Shown here piece after piece: positions 14,363-20,660 of a stretch of 20,660 bases of DNA. Under the pieces are notes generated by a model that saw only the letters and a program-made list of their open reading frames with translations, did no database searches and was not told where the DNA came from. The position numbers were made by a program, and so were the translations under genes. The DNA comes from an uncultured Acidobacteriota bacterium (GTDB lineage: Bacteria; Acidobacteriota; JAAYUB01): positions 1 through 20,660 of the forward strand of contig CALAMB010000328.1 of the NCBI GenBank assembly GCA_937925645.1, written 5' to 3'. The number at the start of each line of letters is the position of its first letter. Within the stretch, counting starts at the first letter, position 1.

Positions 14363-16093
14363 GTGATCAACGACTACTATCAGGAAGAGCTGCAGAATCT
14401 CCGCGAGCTGGCGGTGGAGTTCGCCAAGGCGCATCCGGCCCTGGCGCCCATGCTCAGCGGTCCGTCCACCGACCCGGATGTGGAGCGCCTGCTGGAGGGC
14501 GTGGCGTTCCTTACGGGACTGTTGCGGGGAAAGCTGGACGACGACTTCCCCGAAATCGTTCACAGTTTGATGGAGCTGATTTTCCCGCACCTGCTCCGTC
14601 CCGTTCCCGCCTCCACGGTGGTCGCCTTCAGCCCGAAACCCGGCCTCCAGGAAAGCGTCGTCGTCAAAGCCGGCACGTCCCTGGCGGGCGTGCCCATCGA
14701 TGGCGTCACCTGCCTGTTCCGGACCTGCTTCGACGTGGAGGCGCATCCGCTGAAAATCACCGCCGCCGAGCTGCGCCAGGCCCCGGGTCAACCCGACCGG
14801 ATCCGCATCGCCTGCGAGCTGACCGGACCCACGCTGGACCAGTGGCGCCCCACCCGGCTCGGCTTCTTCCTGGCGGACAGCGTGAGCCAGGCGATGGATC
14901 TGCTCCTGCTGCTCAGCCGGCACCTCCGCCGGATCACCGTGGTCCCGGTTGCCGGCGGCGCGCCGGCGGATCTGCCGCCCGGAGCCCTGCGCGCCGTCGG
15001 TCTTGATCTGGACAACGCGCTGCTGGCTTTCCCCCGGCAGGCGTTCCGGGGCTACCGCCTGCTGCAGGAGTACTTCATCCTGCCCGAAAAGTTCCTGTTT
15101 TTTGAATTGCGGGGCTGGGACGCCTGGCGCGACCGCGGCAAGGGAAACGCCTTCGAACTGCTCTTCGAGCTGATGCCGGCTCCCGTGGCGCCCCCGCGCG
15201 TGAAGCCGGACAGTTTCGTCCTGAACGCGACGCCGGTGATCAACCTGTTCCGGCAGGAAGCCGAACCGGTCCAGCTGGACCATCGCACCGAGAAGGTCCG
15301 CATCCGACCGGCGTCCAGGCAGCCCGGCTACTACCAGGTCTACAGCGTCGAAACCGTGGCCGGCTTCCGGCAGGGCAGCGTGGCCCGGCGAGATTACAGG
15401 CCGCTGGAGTCCGCCGCCGGTCAGACCGGCGATGCCGCCGTCTATCAGGTCATCCGCGCTCGTTCCCCCATCGACGGCACGCCGGAGACCATGTTGTCGT
15501 TCGCTTACTCCAGCGACCCGGCGGACCTGGTCAGTGAGACGCTCAGCATCACTCTGACCTGCACCAACGGCGTTCTGCCCGAGCGACTACAGCTCGGCGA
15601 CATCTGCAAACCCACCGAAGATTCTCCCGAGCTGCTCACTTACCGGAACATCCTGCCGCTGACGCCGGCGGTGGAGCCGGTGCTGGGCAAGAACGCCCTG
15701 TGGCGCCTGCTGGCGCACCTGTCGCTGAATTTCATGGCGCTGGCGGATTGCGCCGGCCTGCAGGAGATGCTCCGGCAGTACATCCCGGCCGGCCGCGACC
15801 GCGCGCGGGTGAGCGCCAACGTCAAGCAGGTGGACGGACTCGTGGATTTCACTGTGACGCCATCCGACCGGCTCTTCCGCGGGCAGGTGATGCGCGGCCA
15901 GCAGGTCGTGCTCACCGCCCGGCAGGATCATTTCACGGGCCTGGGCGGATTGTTTCTGTTCGGCTCGGTACTGGAGCTGTTCCTGGGAGTGTATTGCAGC
16001 ATGAACAGCTACAGCCAGTTCCAGATCAAGGATGCCCTGTCCGGAGAATCGTTCTCATGGCCACCGCGGATCGGCGACCGCCATTTGATCTGA
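14363..16093 (+). CDS. tssF: TssF, T6SS baseplate wedge protein (VasA/ImpG family)
   Basis: 576 residues from a GTG start, supported by GGAGA (14352-14356) 6 bases upstream and by the start of similarity to the family (NDYYQEELQNLRELAVEFA). The signature DPDVERLLEGVAFL (37-50), KLDDDFPE (57-64) and PHLLRP (75-80) is clear. Later blocks include RIRIACELTG, LFFELRGWDAW, FVLNATPVINLF and a C-terminal GLGGLFLFGSVLELFL. TssF is the gp6-like wedge component that, with TssG and TssE, forms the baseplate around the spike. Its last 37 bases overlap the first codons of tssG in another frame, so the two are translationally coupled, fitting their known 2:1 subcomplex. Confidence 0.96.
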   Translation: MINDYYQEELQNLRELAVEFAKAHPALAPMLSGPSTDPDVERLLEGVAFLTGLLRGKLDDDFPEIVHSLMELIFPHLLRPVPASTVVAFSPKPGLQESVVVKAGTSLAGVPIDGVTCLFRTCFDVEAHPLKITAAELRQAPGQPDRIRIACELTGPTLDQWRPTRLGFFLADSVSQAMDLLLLLSRHLRRITVVPVAGGAPADLPPGALRAVGLDLDNALLAFPRQAFRGYRLLQEYFILPEKFLFFELRGWDAWRDRGKGNAFELLFELMPAPVAPPRVKPDSFVLNATPVINLFRQEAEPVQLDHRTEKVRIRPASRQPGYYQVYSVETVAGFRQGSVARRDYRPLESAAGQTGDAAVYQVIRARSPIDGTPETMLSFAYSSDPADLVSETLSITLTCTNGVLPERLQLGDICKPTEDSPELLTYRNILPLTPAVEPVLGKNALWRLLAHLSLNFMALADCAGLQEMLRQYIPAGRDRARVSANVKQVDGLVDFTVTPSDRLFRGQVMRGQQVVLTARQDHFTGLGGLFLFGSVLELFLGVYCSMNSYSQFQIKDALSGESFSWPPRIGDRHLI

Positions 16094-17103
16094 AGCAGCA
16101 GTTGCTGCGGGAAGGCTCGCGCTTCACCTTCGCGCAGGCCGTGCGCCTGTTGCGGCTCCTGGTGCAAGCCGAGCAGCCTGCTGCGCTTCAAGATATCCGG
16201 CTGCGCCAAATGATCCAGGCCCATCCGCATCTGTCACTCGATTTCCCCGGCACGGACATCACCACCATCCGGGAGAAGCCAGCCGATTCGGGACGCTACC
16301 AGATCACCGCCACGTTCCTGGGTTTGTACGGCGCCGGTTCACCCCTGCCCACATTCTACACGGAGGACCTGCTCAACGAACGGTCCGACGGGCGTTCAGT
16401 GATGCGCGATTTCATCGACATCATCAACGCCCCGCTCTTCCCGATCTACTTCATGAGCTGGAGCAAGCACCGGCTTTTCCATCGCCTGGTCGAGAAGAAA
16501 GATCCGGACATCTTGCTGATGCTGTGCTGCCTGCTCGGGTTGGGCGAGGAGGCGATCCGCCGCCGGGTGGACGATCCGGCGGGCTTGTTCCGCTACCTCG
16601 GGCTGTTCACGCTGCAGATCCGCTCCGCCGAAGGCCTGCGCACCCTGTTGGCCGACCAGCTGGACGAACCGAGCCTGCGGGTGGTCCAGTGCGTGCCCCG
16701 GGTCGCCACAATCCCCGAGGATCAGCGGTGTCGCCTGGGTGTCGCGGGCAACGTGCTGGGCGAGGATTGTTGCCTGGGTTCCGAGATCAAGGACCGGATG
16801 GGCAAATTCCGCGTGGAAATCGGCCCGGTAGACATCGACACCTTCACCCAGTTCCTCCCCGGCCAGCCGGGTTTCGGCGAGATTCGCCGGCTGACCGAGT
16901 TCTACCTGGACCAACCTCTGGAATGGGAGCTGCGCCTGACCTTGCGGGCCCGCGACATCCGGACCACCCGCCTGGGCGACGCCTACTGGGCCCAGCTGGG
17001 CCTCAACACCTGGATGCTCTCCACCCGGCAGGCGAGCCGGCCCCTCACGGTGCTGCTTCAGGTGCCGTCGGCGAAGGAAGAGCAGCTCCTGATGGCCCAT
17101 TGA
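16057..17103 (+). CDS. tssG: TssG, T6SS baseplate wedge protein (VasB/ImpH family)
   Basis: 348 residues. The frame is open far upstream inside tssF, but the ATG at 16057 is chosen because GGAGAA (16043-16048) lies 8 bases before it and the N-terminus then reads like the family: LLREGSRFTFAQAVRLLRLL. The hallmark ATFLGLYGAGSPLPTFYTE lies at about 85-103. It is followed by FRYLGLFTLQIRSAEGLRTLL, LRVVQCVPRVATIPEDQRCRLG, NVLGEDCCLGSEIKDRMGKF and FLPGQPGFGEIRRL. It makes a heterotrimer with TssF in the baseplate. It overlaps tssF by 37 bases and is followed by the longest spacer in the window (112 bases, 17104-17215). Confidence 0.95.
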   Translation: MATADRRPPFDLKQQLLREGSRFTFAQAVRLLRLLVQAEQPAALQDIRLRQMIQAHPHLSLDFPGTDITTIREKPADSGRYQITATFLGLYGAGSPLPTFYTEDLLNERSDGRSVMRDFIDIINAPLFPIYFMSWSKHRLFHRLVEKKDPDILLMLCCLLGLGEEAIRRRVDDPAGLFRYLGLFTLQIRSAEGLRTLLADQLDEPSLRVVQCVPRVATIPEDQRCRLGVAGNVLGEDCCLGSEIKDRMGKFRVEIGPVDIDTFTQFLPGQPGFGEIRRLTEFYLDQPLEWELRLTLRARDIRTTRLGDAYWAQLGLNTWMLSTRQASRPLTVLLQVPSAKEEQLLMAH

Positions 17104-17167
17104 CCGATTGCTCTTTGCCCGCAGCGATTGGAACGGTTCGTGTCCCGGCCCGCGTGCATCCGGCTCA

Positions 17168-17210
17168 CCGGCGGATGGGCGCCGGCAGGCAGATGAATCA
17201 ACCAAGGAGG
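17168..17210 (+). promoter_or_regulatory. Hairpin and strong ribosome-binding site before clpV
   Basis: In the 112-base spacer before clpV, CCGGCG (17168-17173) pairs perfectly with CGCCGG (17180-17185) over a 6-base loop. AAGGAGG at 17204-17210 then lies 5 bases before the ATG at 17216. The ribosome-binding site decides the clpV start against an in-frame upstream start at 17108. No promoter hexamers stand out in the spacer. Confidence 0.4.
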
Positions 17211-17215
17211 ATCGC

Positions 17216-19855
17216 ATGATAACCGTCGACATCAAGTCGCTGTTGACCCGCATGAACGCATTTTGCACCAACGCCCTCCATGCGGCGGCGGGCCTGTCCG
17301 TGTCGCGCACCCACTACGAGGTTTCCGTGGAACAGGTGCTGGTCAAACTGCTCGAGGAGCCGCGATCCGACTGCACGTTGATCTGCCAGAAGTTCAATCT
17401 GGACATCGGCCGGGTGATCAAGGCGCTGGAGGAATCGCTGGAGGACTTCCGAACCGGCAATTCGTCCAAGCCGGTCTTCTCCCCGATGCTGCTCGAACTG
17501 ATCCAGGACGCCTGGATGGTCGCCTCCATCGACTTCGGCGAGCGGCGCATCCGTTCGGGCGCGCTGCTGATGGCGCTGCTGGCCAAGCCGGCCTTTTTCG
17601 CCTCCGGCCGCTACATCGACCTGCTCAAGACCGTCAACCGCGAATCGCTGGCCAAGGATTTCTGGGCCTTCACCAAGGGCTCCCTGGAGGCGGAGGCGGC
17701 CGCCCGCGAGCCGGGCGGCGCGGCCGAGCCCGCCACCGGACCCTCCGATGGCGGATTTCTGAAACGCTTCTGCGCCGACTTCACCCAGAAGGCCCGCGAC
17801 GGCGGAATCGACCCGGTGTTCGGGCGCGACCTGGAGATTCGCCAGATCGTGGACATCCTGGCCCGCCGCCGCAAGAACAATCCCATCTGCGTCGGCGATC
17901 CCGGCGTGGGCAAGACCGCCGTAGTGGAAGGGCTGGCGCTGCGCATCGTCCAGGGTGACGTGCCGGAGCTGCTCCAAAACGTGTCCCTGCTGGGCCTGGA
18001 CATGGGCCTGCTCGAAGCCGGCGCCGGCATGAAGGGCGAGTTCGAGAACCGCCTCAAGGGTGTCATCAGCGAGATCAAGGGCTCGGAGAAGCCCATCGTC
18101 CTGTTCATCGACGAGGCGCATACCCTCATCGGCGCCGGCGGCTCGGCGGGCACCAGCGACGCGGCCAACCTGCTGAAGCCGGCCCTGGCCCGCGGCGAGT
18201 TGCGCACGGTGGCCGCCACCACCTGGGGCGAGTACAAAAAATACTTCGAGAAGGATCCCGCTCTGGCCCGGCGATTCCAGGCCGTCAAGCTGGATGAGCC
18301 CAGCGTGGAGACCACCATCCTGATCCTGCGCGGCATCCGAGACAGCTACGAGGCCGCCCACAAGGTGATCATCCGGGACGACGCCATCCGGACCGCGGCC
18401 GAGCTGTCCGACAAGTACATCACCGGCCGCTTCCTCCCCGACAAGGCCATCGACCTGGTGGACACCGCCTGCGCCCGGATCAAGATCAACCTTTCCGCCA
18501 AACCCGGCGTGCTCGAGGACAAGGAACGCGCCGCCCAGGCCCTGGAGCGAGAGAAAGGCGCCATCGACCGCGACCGGGACAATGGCATCGCCGTCGACGA
18601 GGATGCCTACCGCAAGGTTCTGGACAAGATCGCCGCCCTGCAATCCGAGGCCGAAGCTCTGCAAGCCCGCTGGCAGCAGGAGAAAGAGGCCGCCCAGAAG
18701 GTGCTCGAGATCCGCGGCCGCCTGGCGGCCCTGGGCGGGGAACCGGCGGCTGACAAGGACGCGCTCAAGCAGGAACTGGCCGCCGCCGATACGGCCTTCC
18801 ACGCCCTGCAGGCCGACGGCGGGCTCATCCAGGTGGAAGTCAACCCGGACGTGGTGGCGCAAGTGGTCTCCGACTGGACCGGCATCCCGCTGGGCAAGGT
18901 GCTCCGTGACGAGGCCGAGAACATCCTGCGGCTGGAGGAGCGGCTGGCCGAACGGATCAAGGGCCAGGACCACGCCCTCAAGATCATCGTCGAGACCATC
19001 AAGTCGGCCAAGGCCGGCATCAAGAATCCCAACCAGCCCATGGGCGTCTTCCTGCTGGCCGGCCCGAGCGGCGTGGGCAAGACCGAAACGGGGCTCGCGC
19101 TGGCCGACCTGCTCTTCGGCTCCGACCGGAACGTGGTCACCATCAACATGAGCGAGTTTCAGGAGAGCCACACCGTCAGCCGGCTCATCGGCTCGCCGCC
19201 GGGCTACGTCGGCTACGGCGAGGGCGGGATGCTCACCGAGGCGGTCCGCCAGAAGCCGTACTCGGTGGTCCTGCTGGACGAGGTGGAGAAGGCGCACCTG
19301 GACGTGCTGAACCTGTTCTACCAGGTCTTCGACAAGGGCATGCTCACTGACGGTGAGGGAAAAGAGATCAATTTCCGCAACACCATCATCCTTCTCACCA
19401 GCAACCTGGCCTCGGACATCATCCAGGAGATGACCGCCGGCGACGAGCCGCTGCCGGCGGACGCGGTGGTCGGTGCGATCCGTCCGGTGCTGTCCAAGCA
19501 CTTCAAGCCGGCGCTGCTGGCGCGGATGGCCATCGTGCCCTACTTCGGGCTGCGCGGCGAGGCAATGAAGCGGATCGTGGAGCTCAAGCTCCGGCGCATC
19601 CAGCGCACCCTGATGGAGAACAACAAGATGGCGCTCGACTACACGCCGGCGGTGATGGAGCAGATCGCCGCCCGCTGCACCGAAGTGGAGACGGGCGCGC
19701 GGAACATCGAGTACATCCTGGACGGCAACATCCTGCCCCAGTTGTCCCAAAAGGTGCTGGCCCAGATGAGCGAAGGGGCCATGCCCACGGCGGTCTATCT
19801 GGACGTGGATGCGGGCGGCGCGTTTACGTTCCGTTTCGACAATCCGACCTCCTGA
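17216..19855 (+). CDS. clpV: ClpV (TssH), T6SS AAA+ ATPase
   Basis: 879 residues, as expected for ClpV. The N-terminal double Clp-N domain (about 1-150) begins IDIKSLL-like VDIKSLLTRMNAFC. The first AAA+ module has Walker A GDPGVGKT (227-234) and Walker B FIDEAH (DEAH 299-302), followed by the ClpV-like GAGGSAGTSDAANLLKP and arginine-finger region DPALARRFQAV. A middle coiled-coil segment (about 440-540, rich in Lys, Glu, Ala) follows. The second module has GPSGVGKT (616-623) and LLDEVEKAH (686-694), with GSPPGYVGYGEGG before it and NFRNTIILLTSNLAS after it. It pulls TssC out of contracted sheath so subunits can be reused. The tssG-adjacent position and ClpV-like middle region distinguish it from housekeeping ClpB. 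All catalytic motifs are intact. Confidence 0.97.
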   Translation: MITVDIKSLLTRMNAFCTNALHAAAGLSVSRTHYEVSVEQVLVKLLEEPRSDCTLICQKFNLDIGRVIKALEESLEDFRTGNSSKPVFSPMLLELIQDAWMVASIDFGERRIRSGALLMALLAKPAFFASGRYIDLLKTVNRESLAKDFWAFTKGSLEAEAAAREPGGAAEPATGPSDGGFLKRFCADFTQKARDGGIDPVFGRDLEIRQIVDILARRRKNNPICVGDPGVGKTAVVEGLALRIVQGDVPELLQNVSLLGLDMGLLEAGAGMKGEFENRLKGVISEIKGSEKPIVLFIDEAHTLIGAGGSAGTSDAANLLKPALARGELRTVAATTWGEYKKYFEKDPALARRFQAVKLDEPSVETTILILRGIRDSYEAAHKVIIRDDAIRTAAELSDKYITGRFLPDKAIDLVDTACARIKINLSAKPGVLEDKERAAQALEREKGAIDRDRDNGIAVDEDAYRKVLDKIAALQSEAEALQARWQQEKEAAQKVLEIRGRLAALGGEPAADKDALKQELAAADTAFHALQADGGLIQVEVNPDVVAQVVSDWTGIPLGKVLRDEAENILRLEERLAERIKGQDHALKIIVETIKSAKAGIKNPNQPMGVFLLAGPSGVGKTETGLALADLLFGSDRNVVTINMSEFQESHTVSRLIGSPPGYVGYGEGGMLTEAVRQKPYSVVLLDEVEKAHLDVLNLFYQVFDKGMLTDGEGKEINFRNTIILLTSNLASDIIQEMTAGDEPLPADAVVGAIRPVLSKHFKPALLARMAIVPYFGLRGEAMKRIVELKLRRIQRTLMENNKMALDYTPAVMEQIAARCTEVETGARNIEYILDGNILPQLSQKVLAQMSEGAMPTAVYLDVDAGGAFTFRFDNPTS

Positions 19856-19885
19856 GGCCGGCAGGCAATCGACACGAGGTGCATC

Positions 19886-20660
19886 ATGACTCGGATTCAT
19901 GTCTCAAGCGGCGCGACCCGGCGGATCGTGCTCGCGGCGCTGTTGATCATTCTTGCCGGGCTGGGCGGTATCGACCCGGCGGCGGTCGACCTCCCCACCG
20001 TCCGGACTGTTCCTGATTTCAGTATCTCACCCGAGCTCATTCCGGTCGACAGCGCGTCCGATGCATTCCTCTGCATCTCCAACAGTTATCTCGCCCGGTA
20101 CGCCTCCTTCCGACCTGGCGACACCTTCACATTCACGTTCGACACCGGCTGCGGTCAACTGGTCTACGCTGAACCCGCCGTCTACATCAATTCCGCCACG
20201 TTGCGGTCCGCGGACTTCACCGTGCAGGCGTATCCCGGCCGCAACCAGATCGTCATGACATACCGGGGGCTGACCAAAGCGTTCGAACCGGGCGACAGCG
20301 TTTGTCTCCGGATCACCATGCAGACCGATCCGTTCGTGGGCCAGGGAGTTGCCGAGGTCGTCTGGCGTTACGCTTCCGAGCCCACCACGTCAATCCGCTC
20401 GGCCCGGTACATCGTGATCCACACGGTGGATTTTCCCACCGGCCCGCCGGGACCGCCCGGGCCGGAAGGACCCGAAGGCCCCACCGGACCGACGGGACCC
20501 ACAGGTCCAACCGGCCCATCGGGTCCCACTGGTCCCCAAGGCGAGATCGGACCCACCGGGCCTCAGGGTGAGATCGGGCCTTCGGGTCCCACCGGACCCA
20601 CCGGGCCTCAGGGTGAGATCGGGCCCACGGGTCCCACCGGACCACAGGGTGACATTGGCC
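19886..20660 (+). CDS. Putative secreted collagen-like repeat protein (3' partial)
   Basis: The frame opens at ATG 19886, 30 bases after clpV, with GAGGT (19876-19880) 5 bases upstream, and stays open to the window edge; 258 codons are visible. Residues 12-27 ([16 protein letters not shown]) look like a signal peptide or membrane anchor. Residues about 35-180 form an unrecognised, strand-rich region with three cysteines ([20 protein letters not shown]) and motifs [11 protein letters not shown] and [11 protein letters not shown], perhaps a beta-sandwich. From 20441 it becomes pure Gly-X-Y: 24 uninterrupted triplets, mostly GPT, GPQ and GEI. Collagen-like repeats form trimeric rods in bacterial surface proteins and phage fibres. 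Codon use is more mixed than in clpV. A role as a T6SS-linked fibre or adhesin is inferred from position only; vgrG would be expected here in H1-type clusters. Confidence 0.8.
   Translation, partial: MTRIHVSSGATRRIVLAALLIILAGLGGIDPAAVDLPTVRTVPDFSISPELIPVDSASDAFLCISNSYLARYASFRPGDTFTFTFDTGCGQLVYAEPAVYINSATLRSADFTVQAYPGRNQIVMTYRGLTKAFEPGDSVCLRITMQTDPFVGQGVAEVVWRYASEPTTSIRSARYIVIHTVDFPTGPPGPPGPEGPEGPTGPTGPTGPTGPSGPTGPQGEIGPTGPQGEIGPSGPTGPTGPQGEIGPTGPTGPQGDIG
20441..20660 (+). repeat. Collagen-like Gly-X-Y repeat tract (continues past edge)
   Basis: The tract has a 9-base triplet period, 24 full triplets, with Pro at the X position in most. A higher-order unit GPTGPQGEI (27 bases) recurs. A 32-base exact direct repeat occurs at 20549-20580 and 20594-20625, offset by 45 bases (five triplets). 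Other copies of the unit differ mainly at third codon positions. The tract length beyond the window is unknown. Confidence 0.9.

Noticed and set aside
17181..17191. GCCGGCAGGCA before clpV and again at 19857-19867 before the collagen-like gene
   Set aside because: An 11-base match in 20 kb of GC-rich DNA is expected by chance; no further copies or symmetry seen.
17175..17219. A 14-codon mini-ORF whose stop overlaps the clpV start (ATGA)
   Set aside because: The coupling geometry is neat, but it has no ribosome-binding site, its sequence includes the clpV Shine-Dalgarno, and such overlaps arise easily by chance.
17198..19900. A 900-residue open frame on the minus strand opposite clpV
   Set aside because: It mirrors the codon bias of clpV in GC-rich DNA; its translation shows no recognisable domain, while the + strand has all ClpV motifs.
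20368..20556. Gly-Pro repeat protein on the minus strand
   Set aside because: GGNCCN codons are near self-complementary, so the collagen-like tract reads as Gly-Pro repeats on both strands. Only the + frame has a start, ribosome-binding site and N-terminal domain.
1..20660. tRNA, rRNA, CRISPR, insertion sequence or prophage features
   Set aside because: No tRNA-like cloverleaf, regularly spaced repeats, transposase or terminal inverted repeats were found; the phage-like proteins are T6SS parts.

Overview
The window is a GC-rich stretch (roughly two thirds GC by eye) from a Gram-negative bacterium. All supported genes lie on the + strand with very short spacers (longest 112 bases). It carries an almost complete type VI secretion system (T6SS) core cluster, with unrelated-looking genes at the left edge and a collagen-like gene running off the right edge. 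A GldG-like/DUF4340 pair, a SYLF-domain protein, T6SS genes and a collagen-like secreted protein together would fit Acidobacteriota or a deltaproteobacterial-type lineage. That is inference from gene content only; no rRNA or marker gene is present to settle it.

Layout. Positions 2-2499 hold the end of a GldG-like ABC-transporter auxiliary protein and a DUF4340 protein, joined by an ATGA overlap (one operon). Positions 2573-3364 hold an exported SYLF (Ysc84-type) lipid-binding protein, preceded by a perfect TATAAT placed so that the mRNA may be leaderless. A 72-base AT-rich spacer (3365-3436) probably carries the T6SS promoter. Positions 3437-19855 hold tssJ-tssK-tssL-tssM-tssA-tssB-tssC-hcp-tssE-tssF-tssG-clpV in one run. 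From 19886 to the right edge an open gene encodes a putative signal peptide, a globular domain of about 150 residues and at least 24 uninterrupted Gly-X-Y triplets.

How the genes work together. TssJ (outer-membrane lipoprotein), TssL and TssM (inner membrane) make the envelope complex. TssK, TssE, TssF and TssG make the baseplate that docks on it. TssA organises assembly. TssB/TssC form the contractile sheath around the Hcp tube, and the AAA+ ATPase ClpV recycles contracted sheath. Twelve of the thirteen core components are here; the missing one is TssI (VgrG). No PAAR protein, recognisable effector/immunity pair, phosphorylation module (PpkA/PppA/Fha), TagF, TagJ or peptidoglycan-binding anchor is seen.

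The A-B-C-Hcp-E-F-G-ClpV order matches the Pseudomonas aeruginosa H1 type of cluster, where vgrG follows clpV. Here that position is taken by the collagen-like gene, 30 bases downstream with its own Shine-Dalgarno sequence. This is the most unusual point of the window. Secondary points are hairpin-forming spacers around hcp and before clpV, a tssM start without a Shine-Dalgarno sequence but with a hairpin next to it, and strong ribosome-binding sites that favour the high-copy T6SS parts.
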